A stretch of 64,000 nucleotides of DNA, taken from positions 159,665 through 223,664 of the forward strand of contig CALBKM010000034.1 in NCBI GenBank assembly GCA_937895705.1, read 5' to 3'. Both the position numbers and the translations under genes were made by a program. This DNA is from an uncultured Clostridia bacterium. GTDB lineage: Bacteria; Bacillota; Clostridia; Lachnospirales; Lachnospiraceae. Positions 9,239-18,034 of this stretch are shown here, piece by piece (position 1 is the first letter of the stretch; each line of letters begins with the position of its first letter). The notes beneath the pieces were generated by a model. That model ran no database searches, was not told the DNA's origin, and was given only the letters and a program-made list of their open reading frames with translations.

Positions 9239-9679
9239 TTATTCTCTTCCCAATATCTTAATATAGTGTACACCTGAAATCGCTTCCATGCGTTCTACCA
9301 ACACCGTTGCTTCCTCTGTTTCCGGTCGCATTTCTACGGAAATGGTAAGGGATGCGATGCCGCCGATGGGAATTGCCTGATGAATCGTCAGGATGTTTGC
9401 ATGACTCTTGGCAATCTCTCCCAGTACCACAGACAACAATCCCGGCTCATCGTCCATCTGAAGCATAAAGGTAATGGTCCGTCCTCGGTTATTTTCGTGG
9501 AACGGAAAAATATCATCCTTATATTTGTAGAATGAGCTGCGGCTGATTCCAACCGCTTCCGTCGCCTCCTGTACCGTAAGCACCCGCTCGGAATCAAGGA
9601 GACGCTTTGCTTCCACTACCTGTAACAACACCTCAGGCACTGCTTTTTTCTTTACAATGTAAAATTTCTCTTCTGCCAA
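9239..9679 (-). CDS. ACT domain-containing protein (PheB/UPF0735 type), TTG start
   Basis: 146-residue protein. The N-terminal part contains a helix-turn-helix-like stretch (TVQEATEAVGISRSSFYKYK, about residues 35-54) and the C-terminal part an ACT domain (about 70-146, starting ITFMLQMDDEPGLLSVVLGEIAK). The family commonly lies next to homoserine dehydrogenase and probably senses an amino acid. I chose the TTG at 9677-9679: it has AAAGGAG eight bases upstream and gives the family's usual length. An ATG at 9745 would lie inside the promoter, whose -10 is at 9736-9741. The regulatory role is inferred. Confidence 0.85.
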   Translation of the reverse strand: MAEEKFYIVKKKAVPEVLLQVVEAKRLLDSERVLTVQEATEAVGISRSSFYKYKDDIFPFHENNRGRTITFMLQMDDEPGLLSVVLGEIAKSHANILTIHQAIPIGGIASLTISVEMRPETEEATVLVERMEAISGVHYIKILGRE

Positions 9680-9735
9680 AGGGTATTCTCCTTTCGTGTT
9701 CGCGCCATAAAAACAATTGTCCGTATCAAGGAGAT

Positions 9736-9764
9736 ATGATACCACACTTATTCGGAGAATGCAA
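9736..9764 (-). promoter_or_regulatory. Sigma-A promoter of the ACT-hom-apgM operon
   Basis: Minus strand: TTGCAT, 17-bp spacer, TATCAT. Predicted transcription starts near 9729, giving a leader of about 50 nt before the TTG start at 9679. Confidence 0.75.
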
Positions 9765-9813
9765 CCTCTTTTTTTAAACTCTCTTTCCCTGTGTGTTTTT
9801 ACTATACAAGAAA

Positions 9814-9846
9814 AAGAGGCCGCACACTTTCAAATGTCAGCCTCTT
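9814..9846 (-). terminator. Terminator after the S41 protease gene
   Basis: Minus-strand stem AAGAGGC/GCCTCTT with a partly paired interior, followed by TTTTTC, just past the stop at 9857. Confidence 0.7.
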
Positions 9847-9856
9847 GCAAAAAACT

Positions 9857-11140
9857 TTACTTCATTAATTTCTTTACTTCTTCGATTGCACGTTGCAATT
9901 GATTGTCCTCGGAAAGCGGAACCACCGGCATCTGTTTTAATTCTTCCGCAAGTTCCACCTCCACATCCGGCGTAATTCCGGTTCCGTGGATATTTCTGCC
10001 CATCGGTGTATAATAGGTAGAAACCGTCAGTTTCACCGCACTTCCGTCGTTTAACGGAATCACGCTCTGTACGATACCCTTTCCGAAGCTCTGGGTACCC
10101 ACGATTGTTGCCAACCCGTAATCCTGCAACGCACCGGAAAAGATTTCGGAGGCACTGGCGCTGTATCCGTTAATCATTACCGCCATCGGAAGTTCCCCCA
10201 CACTTCCTTCATGGGCATAAATCTCTTCTTTGACATCGTACTTATCCAAAGTATAGACAATCAAATCCTCTTCTTCCAAAAACAAATCCAGCATATCGCA
10301 AACCGTTGTCAGAAGTCCACCGCCGTTGTCACGGATATCCACCACAAGTCCTTCCATCCCCTGGGCTTTCAAAGCATTTACCGCAGTCTCAAACTGCTGG
10401 GTGGTAATCTCGTCAAATTGCATTACGTAAATATAGCCGATGGAGTCATCCAACATCTCATAGGTTACCGTTTCCACTTCTACCAGATCACGTGTAATGG
10501 ACAGTTCCACATATTCGCCTGCGGACGCTCTCCATACCTCCACTTCTACCAAAGTCCCTTGTTCGCCCTTCATATGTTTCACCGCCAGATCGATGTCCCA
10601 GGCAGATACATCTTCTCCGTCAATCTTTGTCAGAATATCTCCCGGAAGCATTCCGGCTTTATATGCCGGGCCATCCACAAACGGACGCACAATCGTAATT
10701 ACCTTTGTGGATGCATTCTGACTCACCAGCGCTCCGATTCCGCAATAAGCGCCTTCCATCTCTTCCATCAGGGCCGCATATTCTTCTGCGGAATAATAAC
10801 AGGAATACGGATCCCCCAGCGACCAAAGCATTCCGTGATACATTCCGTCGTATAGCGCTTCCTCGTCCGCCTCGTCCAGATAGTACAGATCGATCAACGC
10901 TTTCAGTTTATCGGCCTTCTTCGTAAACGCCTCTTCGCTTTTTGACTTGTCACCACTTTCGGTGCCCGCAAACAAATCCCATAAATTACTTCCCAAGTCA
11001 TCGGTATCTTCCTTTTCACCTGCAGAACCTGCATCCGGATACAACATTCCGCATCCGGTCATTCCGAAACATCCCACGCAAAGAAGCAACGCCATTCCGA
11101 TTGCTCCGATTCTTTTTACCCACTTTACTTTCTTCATCAT
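9857..11140 (-). CDS. S41 family carboxyl-terminal processing protease, lipoprotein
   Basis: 427-residue extracytoplasmic serine protease of the CtpA/CtpB type. The signal peptide has a lipobox GMTGC (Cys30). A helical N-terminal region is followed by a PDZ domain (about 125-205, with YCGIGALV and AGMLPGDIL) and the tail-specific protease core. GYSASASEIFSGAL carries the nucleophile (Ser329 by spacing) and SFGKG carries Lys354, the expected Ser/Lys dyad. The gene lies 27 bp downstream of the LytM hydrolase and ends the ftsE-ftsX-hydrolase-protease series. It may trim or control the hydrolase; that link is inferred from the operon only. Confidence 0.94.
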   Translation of the reverse strand: MMKKVKWVKRIGAIGMALLLCVGCFGMTGCGMLYPDAGSAGEKEDTDDLGSNLWDLFAGTESGDKSKSEEAFTKKADKLKALIDLYYLDEADEEALYDGMYHGMLWSLGDPYSCYYSAEEYAALMEEMEGAYCGIGALVSQNASTKVITIVRPFVDGPAYKAGMLPGDILTKIDGEDVSAWDIDLAVKHMKGEQGTLVEVEVWRASAGEYVELSITRDLVEVETVTYEMLDDSIGYIYVMQFDEITTQQFETAVNALKAQGMEGLVVDIRDNGGGLLTTVCDMLDLFLEEEDLIVYTLDKYDVKEEIYAHEGSVGELPMAVMINGYSASASEIFSGALQDYGLATIVGTQSFGKGIVQSVIPLNDGSAVKLTVSTYYTPMGRNIHGTGITPDVEVELAEELKQMPVVPLSEDNQLQRAIEEVKKLMK

Positions 11141-11167
11141 TTCAACAACTGCTTCCTTCCATCTTAT

Positions 11168-12451
11168 TTACGGTTTCACATATTTACACGGATCCACCGA
11201 CGTCCCGTTAATTTTAATGGTAAAATGTAAATGAGGTGCTGTAGACCATCCCGTAGATCCGCACTTCATAATAACCTGCCCTTGTTTCACATAATCTCCG
11301 GTCTTTACCAACAGTTTCGACGCATGCAGATAATGGGTGGTCACTCCGTTTCCGTGATCGATTACCACATGGTTTCCGTTCATGGAAGTCCATGTAGCCT
11401 TTGTTACCACACCAGCCAACGATGCCACGATATCCGCACCGTATGCTCCACCGATATCGATTCCGCTGTGATACTCTCTTTTTCCCGTAATCGGACTGAT
11501 CCGATAGCCGAAGTAGGAGTAAATATTCGGATCCCCCGGGAACGGCCAAATCATATTATCCACCGAGGTTTCATCCGTCAATCCCAGCTTCTTTAACTCT
11601 TCTTCTCTTCTCTTTCGTTCTTCCTCTTCACGCCGGAGACGTTCCTCTTCTTCCCGCCGTTTTCTCTCCTCTTCTTCTCTTCGAAGACGCTCTTTTTCTT
11701 CCAAATCGGCGATTTCCAGTTCTTTACTCTCTATCTCCTCGTAAAACTCAAAATACTGCTCCTCCGTCACCCCGAGAGAGGCAGTCAATTCATCCATATA
11801 TACTGCTTTATTGGCAACCAAAATCGATAAATTCTCGATTTGCATCTCCTGTACGTTCTTCTCGGCATTTAACTCCACCAACGCCAGTTCGTAGGATTCT
11901 TCCTTTTTCTTTACTTCCTCGCAAGACGCTTCATACCGTTTTAACAGGTTGTCATCATATGCCGCAATCTGGGAACGGTACTCCACCTGATTCAGCAAGT
12001 CTTCCAGACTGTCCGAACCGGTGAGAATCTCCAAAAAATCGGTGTCTCCGTTCTCGTACATATACTTAATCCGGGCTTTCATGATGGCATATTGGCTTTC
12101 TTTCGCCGCAACCGCCGCATCCAGTTCTGTCCTCGCAGTCGCAAGTGCCTCTTCACACGCCGCAATGCTTTGTAACAATTCCTCCATTGCCGCATAGGCT
12201 CCCGCCAATTCTTCATCTACCCGTTTAATATACTCTTCCGTACTTTTTTTATCCGCTTCCAAAGCCGCAATTTTATCTGCAGCCTCTTTTCGCATCTGTT
12301 CCAGTTCTTCTTTTTCCTTTTTTGCCTTGTCAATCGCCGATTGATAGGATTGCCCTGCCAATGCCTCGGTTCCGTGTCCCGTCGGGAGCACGGTAACCAG
12401 TACCGTCATCAGCCCTATATAACATATTCCTTTTCTCAGAATCCGCTTCAT
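11168..12451 (-). CDS. Murein hydrolase of the EnvC/PcsB-like class with LytM (M23) domain
   Basis: 427 residues. A signal peptide (about 1-32) is followed by a long coiled coil (about 35-290, with a tandem Arg/Glu-rich stretch of RREEEERKR-type repeats at about 255-290). A C-terminal peptidase M23 domain (about 305-425) follows. Zinc ligands are all present: HSGID supplies His and Asp, and HLHF supplies the second His pair. This suggests a catalytically active endopeptidase, unlike E. coli EnvC, which is only an activator. FtsEX controls coiled-coil hydrolases of this kind (PcsB, CwlO) during division or elongation, and ftsX ends 36 bp upstream. Confidence 0.9.
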   Translation of the reverse strand: MKRILRKGICYIGLMTVLVTVLPTGHGTEALAGQSYQSAIDKAKKEKEELEQMRKEAADKIAALEADKKSTEEYIKRVDEELAGAYAAMEELLQSIAACEEALATARTELDAAVAAKESQYAIMKARIKYMYENGDTDFLEILTGSDSLEDLLNQVEYRSQIAAYDDNLLKRYEASCEEVKKKEESYELALVELNAEKNVQEMQIENLSILVANKAVYMDELTASLGVTEEQYFEFYEEIESKELEIADLEEKERLRREEEERKRREEEERLRREEEERKRREEELKKLGLTDETSVDNMIWPFPGDPNIYSYFGYRISPITGKREYHSGIDIGGAYGADIVASLAGVVTKATWTSMNGNHVVIDHGNGVTTHYLHASKLLVKTGDYVKQGQVIMKCGSTGWSTAPHLHFTIKINGTSVDPCKYVKP

Positions 12452-12487
12452 CCGGCATCTCCTTTCCCATATACTTTTCTCCCGGTA

Positions 12488-13411
12488 CTAACGCAGGCTG
12501 ATTTTCTTTAACTGCTTTCTCGTGCTGGTGGTACTGCCGAACCAACCGATTAATACACCGATGAACAAAAGCAACGGCGTAAGCTTTGCAAACACTTCCT
12601 GCTCACTTAAAAACGACATTTTGCGGAATACACTTTCAAACTCTCCGGATAAGTATTTGATTACTCTTCCGTAAATCAAATGCAAAATCCCCACCGGTAC
12701 CAGCGCCCCCAGTATACCCAGCAATACACCTTCCACTACAAACGGAAAGCGGACAAAAAAGTCTGTGGCACCGATTAGATTCATAATAGAAATCTCTTCC
12801 TTTCGCACGGAAATACCGATGGACACCGTCATACGAATGAGAAATACCGCCACCGCTACCAGTATCACGATAATCGCCACGGAAACAATGGTAATCATCC
12901 TACTGATTCCTTCCATGCTCTCCGCTACACCGTCCATTGCATTCACCTTACGCACACCGTCCAGTCCTTCAATGAAACGCACCAGCACATCCTGCATGGA
13001 AACATCGTTCATATACACCTTATAGGAAGCGGAATCCTTAAGCGGATTATCCTCCCCAAAGGTTGCCGCCAGTTCCTCGTTTAAGTGGTCTCTTTTATAA
13101 TTTTCCCAAGCCTCTTCCGCAGAAATAAACACCACGTCAGCCACTTCTGCCCGTTTACTGATTTCCACTCCGATTTTCTCGATTTTATCCGCAGGACACC
13201 CTTCCTCAAACAAAACCGTCACACCTACGTTTTGCTCTGCGCCCTTCATTATATGGTTGACATTGGAGGTCACGAAAAAGAACAAGCCCAGAATAAACAA
13301 GCTTGCCCCGATTGTCCCGATGGAGGCCAGTGAAAACATTCCGTTATGAAAAATACTGCGAATTCCCTGCTTTAAGCAGTAAAAAAGCGTTCTAATACTT
13401 TGCATAGACAT
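12488..13411 (-). CDS. ftsX: Cell division protein FtsX
   Basis: 307-residue membrane protein with the FtsX layout: cytoplasmic N-terminus, a first membrane segment (about residues 20-43), an extracellular loop that in this family contacts the hydrolase (about 45-165), then three more segments and a C-terminus near QLKKISL. It overlaps the 3' end of ftsE by about 20 bp. I placed the start at the ATG at 13409-13411, downstream of AAGGGTGG. An ATG six bases further in and one 21 bases upstream are also open. Together with FtsE it transmits ATP hydrolysis to the LytM protein encoded next. Confidence 0.92.
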   Translation of the reverse strand: MSMQSIRTLFYCLKQGIRSIFHNGMFSLASIGTIGASLFILGLFFFVTSNVNHIMKGAEQNVGVTVLFEEGCPADKIEKIGVEISKRAEVADVVFISAEEAWENYKRDHLNEELAATFGEDNPLKDSASYKVYMNDVSMQDVLVRFIEGLDGVRKVNAMDGVAESMEGISRMITIVSVAIIVILVAVAVFLIRMTVSIGISVRKEEISIMNLIGATDFFVRFPFVVEGVLLGILGALVPVGILHLIYGRVIKYLSGEFESVFRKMSFLSEQEVFAKLTPLLLFIGVLIGWFGSTTSTRKQLKKISLR

Positions 13412-14132
13412 ACCCACCCTTCTGTTCATCACTGATCATTCGTCCGTTACGAAGAGTGATGACACGTTTCTGCATCATGTCTACCACTTCATGATTATGC
13501 GTTACCACAACCACCGTTGTACCGCGACGGTTTACTTCCTCCAGCAAATGCATAATTTCCCAGGAATTTTTCGGGTCCAGATTTCCCGTAGGCTCATCCG
13601 CCAGCAAAATCACCGGATTGTTTACCAACGCCCGGGCAAGGGCTACTCTCTGCTGCTCACCGCCGGAAAGTTCCGACGGAAACGCCTTAAACTTCTCACT
13701 CAGTCCCACCAAAGAGAGCATTCTCGGTACGCTACGCTTAATCTCCGCCGGACCAACCTCAATTACCCGCTGTGCAAAGGCCACATTTTCGTAGGCGTTA
13801 CGGTCCTTAAGGAGCCGGAAGTCCTGAAATACCACACCGATACTGCGACGGTATTTACTGATTTGATGGCGGCGCAACCTGGAAAGCTCCTTTCCGGCCA
13901 CAAACACCCGTCCTTTCGTCGGCAGGATTTCGCGCAACATCAAACGAATCAATGTGGATTTTCCGGAACCGCTGCTTCCAACAATGAAAACAAACTCTCC
14001 CTTCTTGATGCTGAAGCTAATATCTTCGATTGCATGAATCCCTTTTTGATAATCCTTGGACACGTGGTCAAAATGAATCACCGGCGCCTGTATATTTTGC
14101 AAATCTTTATGTAAATCGTAGGTCCCTGCCAT
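13392..14132 (-). CDS. ftsE: Cell division ATP-binding protein FtsE
   Basis: 246-residue ABC ATPase. Walker A GSSGSGKS, Q-loop VFQDFRLL, signature LSGGEQQRVALARAL and Walker B VILLADEPTGNLD are all intact. An unusual N-terminal extension of about 18 residues precedes the first beta strand (VIHFDHVSKDY), compared with the usual FtsE start. A GAGGAGGGAGCGT ribosome site precedes the ATG. It is translationally coupled to ftsX by overlap and opens the ftsE-ftsX-LytM-CtpA operon. Confidence 0.95.
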   Translation of the reverse strand: MAGTYDLHKDLQNIQAPVIHFDHVSKDYQKGIHAIEDISFSIKKGEFVFIVGSSGSGKSTLIRLMLREILPTKGRVFVAGKELSRLRRHQISKYRRSIGVVFQDFRLLKDRNAYENVAFAQRVIEVGPAEIKRSVPRMLSLVGLSEKFKAFPSELSGGEQQRVALARALVNNPVILLADEPTGNLDPKNSWEIMHLLEEVNRRGTTVVVVTHNHEVVDMMQKRVITLRNGRMISDEQKGGYVYAKY

Positions 14133-14157
14133 ACGCTCCCTCCTCTTTTATAATCCG

Positions 14158-14182
14158 AAAGCCGCATCTTACGGTGCGGCTT
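14158..14182 (-). terminator. Short hairpin after the PucR/CdaR-like gene
   Basis: Minus-strand stem AAGCCGCA/TGCGGCTT with an eight-base loop, then TTTCGG. It is a weak U-tract, so partial read-through into ftsE is possible. Confidence 0.5.
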
Positions 14183-14189
14183 CGAAAAC

Positions 14190-15278
14190 CTAAAACTCCA
14201 TGTTTTCTACATATTTCATGTACTTTACTACCATCAGCGCCATCTTAAAGGTAATGGCATCCTCAAAGGTACGGAGATCCAGATGCGTCATCTTCTGCAA
14301 CTTATCCAAACGATATACCAGTGTATTGCGGTGGATATAAAGCTGACGGGATGTCTCGGACACATTCAGGTTGTTTTCGAAGAACTTGTTGATGGTAACA
14401 ATCGTTTCCTCGTCAAAATCCTCCAAAGACTTTCCGTCGAAAATCTCCCTGATAAACACCTTACACATCGGAAGCGGTAACTGATATACAAGGCGGCCGA
14501 TACCGAGATTGGAATATGCCACCACATTGCGGTCGCTGTAAAAAATCTTTCCTACCTCCAGCGCCATCTTTGCTTCCTTATAAGAACGGGACACATCTTT
14601 AATTTCATTTACAATGGTACCGATGGCAATATTGACACGAGTCATAGCCTCGGTGTTTAACGTATCCAAAAGCACCTTTGCCGTCTTCATCATGTGCTCG
14701 TAATCCTCGTTTAATTTAAGTTCCTTCACAAGGATAATATTCCGCTCATCCACTGCAGTAATAAAGTCTCTGCTCTTTCCCGCAAACAAACTGCGCACGG
14801 TCTCGAGGGCATTGGTATCCTTCTCCTGCTTCGTCTCGATTAAGAATACGATACGACGGGCATCCGCCTCAATATGAAGCTTCTTTGCCAGATTGTAAAT
14901 ATCTACGAGAAGCAGGTTGTCCAATAACAGATTTTTGATAAAGTTATCCTTGTCGTAACGTTCCTTATACGCCACAATCAAATTCTGAATCTGGAACACC
15001 GTCATCTTACCGATCATATAAACATCATCCGTGTCGCCCTTTGCCAAAACAACAAACTCCAGATGACTGTCATCGTATACCTTAAAAAACTGATAACCCG
15101 CCAAAGACTGGCTCTCCGCCGGCGAATCCACAAATGTAACCGCCGCTTCGATGCTCTCCTGTCCCGGCTCCAGGGTAGTAGCCAGAACCTCTCCGTCGGT
15201 TCCCAATACACAAAGCTCCACTCTGGTAATAGCCTTTAAACCTTCAATTGTATTTTGTAACACCTGATTCGAAATCAT
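14190..15278 (-). CDS. PucR/CdaR-type transcriptional regulator
   Basis: 362 residues. An N-terminal sugar-diacid-recognition-like region (about 1-130) and a central GGDEF-like domain (about 135-260) precede a C-terminal PucR-type helix-turn-helix (about 290-350, with NVSETSRQLYIHRNTLVYRL). Members of this family regulate use of sugar diacids or nitrogen sources. This gene has a strong own promoter, an AAGGAGG site and a hairpin after it, so it looks monocistronic. The name CdaR in this family is unrelated to the c-di-AMP regulator also encoded in the window. The ligand is unknown. Confidence 0.85.
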   Translation of the reverse strand: MISNQVLQNTIEGLKAITRVELCVLGTDGEVLATTLEPGQESIEAAVTFVDSPAESQSLAGYQFFKVYDDSHLEFVVLAKGDTDDVYMIGKMTVFQIQNLIVAYKERYDKDNFIKNLLLDNLLLVDIYNLAKKLHIEADARRIVFLIETKQEKDTNALETVRSLFAGKSRDFITAVDERNIILVKELKLNEDYEHMMKTAKVLLDTLNTEAMTRVNIAIGTIVNEIKDVSRSYKEAKMALEVGKIFYSDRNVVAYSNLGIGRLVYQLPLPMCKVFIREIFDGKSLEDFDEETIVTINKFFENNLNVSETSRQLYIHRNTLVYRLDKLQKMTHLDLRTFEDAITFKMALMVVKYMKYVENMEF

Positions 15279-15318
15279 ATGTCCTCCTTCTACAACAAAC
15301 TACTTCCCCACTATTGTC

Positions 15319-15347
15319 AGTTTATCATTCGCGGTGCTAAAAGTCAA
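15319..15347 (-). promoter_or_regulatory. Strong sigma-A promoter of the PucR/CdaR-like regulator
   Basis: Minus strand: TTGACT, 17-bp spacer ending TGA, then TAAACT. It has a near-consensus -35 and an extended -10. Confidence 0.8.
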
Positions 15348-15394
15348 CCGAAGAGGAAAAAAATAATTGTGAAATAACTATGCCTGCACGCAAA

Positions 15395-15418
15395 GAGACC
15401 GTCGTTTCCGACGGTCTC
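15395..15418 (-). terminator. Terminator after the sugar ABC ATPase gene
   Basis: Perfect 10-bp stem GAGACCGTCG/CGACGGTCTC with a four-base loop, followed by TTTGCG on the minus strand. It lies 18 bp past the stop at 15436. Confidence 0.8.
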
Positions 15419-15435
15419 CGTAAAATCATATTCAA

Positions 15436-16563
15436 TTAGTGAGAAATAATCTGCTCGGTCTCCTTATCGAAGATATGTATCTTCGTTAAGTCGAAAGCGA
15501 TGGTGATGGTATCACCCGGTCTAGCGGTGGTACGCGGGTTAACACGTGCGGTTACCGGAATGGTCTCATCAATATCGAAGTACAGGAATACTTCCGCACC
15601 GAGAAGCTCGTATACACGAACGGTTGCTTCTAAGCTACTGTCCTTGGACATAGCGATGAAACTCTCTTCGTCCTTGATGTCCTCCGGTCTGATACCGAGA
15701 ACAACCTTCTTCGGATGCTCTTCGTTGGTGTAGCCACCGTCGATAAGCTTCTGAGCTCTCTTCTCGGTAAGCTTAATGGAATGGTTACCGAACTTAAGAG
15801 AAACAGCGCCGCCTTCTTCTACTGCCTGACAGTCGATGAAGTTCATCTGCGGAGATCCCATGAAACCTGCAACGAAGAGGTTCTGCGGTCTGTCGTAGAG
15901 ATTCTGCGGAGTATCTACCTGCTGAATAACACCGTCCTTCATAACTACGATTCTGGTACCAAGGGTCATTGCCTCGGTCTGGTCATGGGTTACGTAGATA
16001 ACGGTAGTCTGTAACTTCTGGTGAAGCTTGGAAATCTCGATACGCATCTGTACACGGAGCTTTGCATCCAAGTTGGAAAGCGGCTCATCCATGAGGAATA
16101 CCTTCGGATTACGAACGATTGCACGACCCATTGCTACTCGCTGTCTCTGACCACCGGAAAGAGCCTTCGGCTTACGATCCAGTAAGTGCTCGATGTCAAG
16201 GATTCTTGCAGCCTCGCTAACGAGCTTCTTAATCTCTTCCTTCGGGGTCTTTCTTAACTTAAGACCGAATGCCATATTGTCATATACGGACATATGCGGA
16301 TACAATGCGTAGTTCTGGAATACCATCGCGATATCTCTGTCCTTCGGCTCTACGTCGTTCATAAGCTTATTGCCGATGTAAAGCTCACCACCGGAGATCT
16401 CCTCGAGACCTGCGATCATACGAAGGGTAGTGGACTTACCACAACCGGACGGACCTACGAAGATGATGAATTCCTTATCCTCAATTTCAAGATTGAAATC
16501 CTTTACAGCCACAAAGCCGTTCGGATAAGTCTTGTTGATATTCTTCAACGATAAACTTGCCAT
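15436..16563 (-). CDS. Sugar ABC transporter ATP-binding protein, MsmX/UgpC type
   Basis: 375 residues. Walker A GPSGCGKST, Q-loop VFQNYALYPHM, signature LSGGQRQRVAMGRAI and Walker B VFLMDEPLSNLD are followed by a C-terminal TOBE/regulatory domain (about 240-370, with GIRPEDI). Proteins of this group energise carbohydrate importers. No permease or binding-protein gene is adjacent, so it is an orphan ATPase and may serve several sugar transporters, as MsmX does in Bacillus. GGAGGAAAATGAA precedes the start. The upstream 249-bp gap contains an A/T-rich stretch but no promoter I can place firmly. Confidence 0.93.
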   Translation of the reverse strand: MASLSLKNINKTYPNGFVAVKDFNLEIEDKEFIIFVGPSGCGKSTTLRMIAGLEEISGGELYIGNKLMNDVEPKDRDIAMVFQNYALYPHMSVYDNMAFGLKLRKTPKEEIKKLVSEAARILDIEHLLDRKPKALSGGQRQRVAMGRAIVRNPKVFLMDEPLSNLDAKLRVQMRIEISKLHQKLQTTVIYVTHDQTEAMTLGTRIVVMKDGVIQQVDTPQNLYDRPQNLFVAGFMGSPQMNFIDCQAVEEGGAVSLKFGNHSIKLTEKRAQKLIDGGYTNEEHPKKVVLGIRPEDIKDEESFIAMSKDSSLEATVRVYELLGAEVFLYFDIDETIPVTARVNPRTTARPGDTITIAFDLTKIHIFDKETEQIISH

Positions 16564-16812
16564 TTCATTTTCCTCCTAAAATATGATGTAATACACTTTT
16601 CTCTTCCACAAAAAAAGCACATTAATATAATACACTATTCACAAATAAATTACCATATCTCATTTAACCAAATTCTGCACCTCGTTTTTGTTACATTTGC
16701 ACAGTTCATTTTCCCTTTGATTCTGAGTTTTCCCCGTTTTGAACTGTCTCTTTCCGTTCCCGGCAGGTATTGTTTTGCACTTTGGGCCACCTTCGCAAAA
16801 TTATCTGTCTGT

Positions 16813-17232
16813 TTATCTTTTCAACTCATATTCTCCACAAACAAGCAACGTACATCCGGACAAAGCTCTGCACCCTCCGTTCTCCTCTGTCACGATGTAG
16901 CTGTGATATAAGAATAAGGACGTATCCTCCTCGGTCTTCTCTCCCGCTGTCACATCCACCAAACCGTCTTCCGCCGCCGTTACTGAACCTCCCAGTACAA
17001 TAATACCGGTTCCGATGTTTCCCACCAGAGACTCCCCTTTCTTTAACTGCACCCGTTCCGATGTTCCGCCGGCACCAGTAAGTCGTTCCTCCAGATAACT
17101 CAGTGTAACAAGCGGATCTCCCGATGTCCCCGGAATTTTGGACGCCGCCCCCGCAGAATGTCCGGTAAAAAACGCCCCAAGTACAAGCACTGCCACTCCG
17201 AATATACCGATCAGTTTCTTCTTCAAACCCAT
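16813..17232 (-). CDS. Small exported protein of unknown function
   Basis: 139 residues. It has an N-terminal membrane segment or signal peptide (about 7-28), then the motif GDPLVTLSYLE and a predicted beta-rich domain with two cysteines (GCRALSGCTLLVCGEY). The DPLVT-SY stretch resembles the start of several uncharacterised exported clostridial proteins (impression, not checked). It lies 14 bp downstream of another unknown membrane-anchored protein and has a good AAAGGAG site. Both share the divergent promoter region at 18.04 kb. No function can be assigned. Confidence 0.7.
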   Translation of the reverse strand: MGLKKKLIGIFGVAVLVLGAFFTGHSAGAASKIPGTSGDPLVTLSYLEERLTGAGGTSERVQLKKGESLVGNIGTGIIVLGGSVTAAEDGLVDVTAGEKTEEDTSLFLYHSYIVTEENGGCRALSGCTLLVCGEYELKR

Positions 17233-17246
17233 ACCGTTCTTCTCCT

Positions 17247-18005
17247 TTACCGTATATTTTCGTCTTCCGTAAAATCTCCCGCCTTAATCGCCGTCACCAT
17301 AGCCTGCACGCCGGAACGGTCCGGCTGATATTCCTCTGCCAGTGCCTTCCCTGGAAGCACTCTGTAATATATCTTTTCAATATCCTGATAGCTTTCCCAG
17401 TACAACATCTCGTCCCGCAGCGTGTCATTGGTAACGGAATGTTCCAATGCATTGGCAACGGTTTCCTTTACGGAGACACCGGTCTTAAACTTTCTCTTCC
17501 CGTCTGCCTTTTCCGTCATCTCTTCAAAAGCCGCCTCTTCCATTACATAACATTCCTTCGGTCGCAACGAAAGCAACGCTTCTCCTGCCTCCTCTGCCGC
17601 CATGCACCAGGTCTCCTCCGAAAAAATCCGGCACAGATCCGAGATCATAAATAGCTCCGGCAATTCCGGATTGTGCACACTTAAAACCTCGTATCCTCCC
17701 GCGGGCAATTCCACCTTTGTCGTTACAGGCACCTCAACAAACACAAGCGTATCCGCCAAAAAGTCCCCATACCTGAACATAAACTTCTTTACTTCCTTCG
17801 TTTCATCCACCACAACCAAAACCGACCATTGAGAAGATGCGGGCACCGGCAAATCCGCTTCCGGCGTCACCGTCTGAGGCGTCTCTTCCGGCGCAACCTC
17901 CCGCACGGCAAACACCTCCGACAGTACCATATATCCTCCCAGCCATATAAGGCTGACCAATGACGCATATAAAAACACTTGTAATATCAAGCTTCCCTTT
18001 TTCAT
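17247..18005 (-). CDS. Membrane-anchored protein of unknown function
   Basis: 252 residues. It has a single N-terminal membrane segment (about 7-32), a Pro/Thr/Glu-rich stretch (about 36-55) and an extracellular domain. The pattern VLVVVDETKEVKKFMFRYGDF, and later a helical region ending near YYRVLPGKALAEEY, faintly recall the LytR-CpsA-Psr fold. The conserved Arg/Asp residues of that family are not recognisable, so I do not assign it. GAAGGAG precedes the ATG. It is the first gene of a two-gene unit. Confidence 0.7.
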   Translation of the reverse strand: MKKGSLILQVFLYASLVSLIWLGGYMVLSEVFAVREVAPEETPQTVTPEADLPVPASSQWSVLVVVDETKEVKKFMFRYGDFLADTLVFVEVPVTTKVELPAGGYEVLSVHNPELPELFMISDLCRIFSEETWCMAAEEAGEALLSLRPKECYVMEEAAFEEMTEKADGKRKFKTGVSVKETVANALEHSVTNDTLRDEMLYWESYQDIEKIYYRVLPGKALAEEYQPDRSGVQAMVTAIKAGDFTEDENIR

Positions 18006-18034
18006 TTCTCCCGTCTCCTTCCGTTTCCTTCCTC

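Noticed and set aside
9680..9745. ATG start at 9745 for the ACT protein
   Set aside because: It would lie inside the promoter of the same gene; the TTG at 9679 has a proper ribosome site and gives the family length.
10211..10855. Plus-strand open frame of 214 codons
   Set aside because: Lies wholly opposite the S41 protease gene, which has catalytic motifs; His/Arg/Cys-rich composition is that of an antisense shadow.
13491..14114. Plus-strand open frame of 207 codons
   Set aside because: Opposite ftsE, whose motifs are complete; no ribosome site or recognisable protein.
17247..18005. LytR-CpsA-Psr family assignment
   Set aside because: The fold is faintly similar but the conserved Arg and Asp residues of the family are not recognisable.
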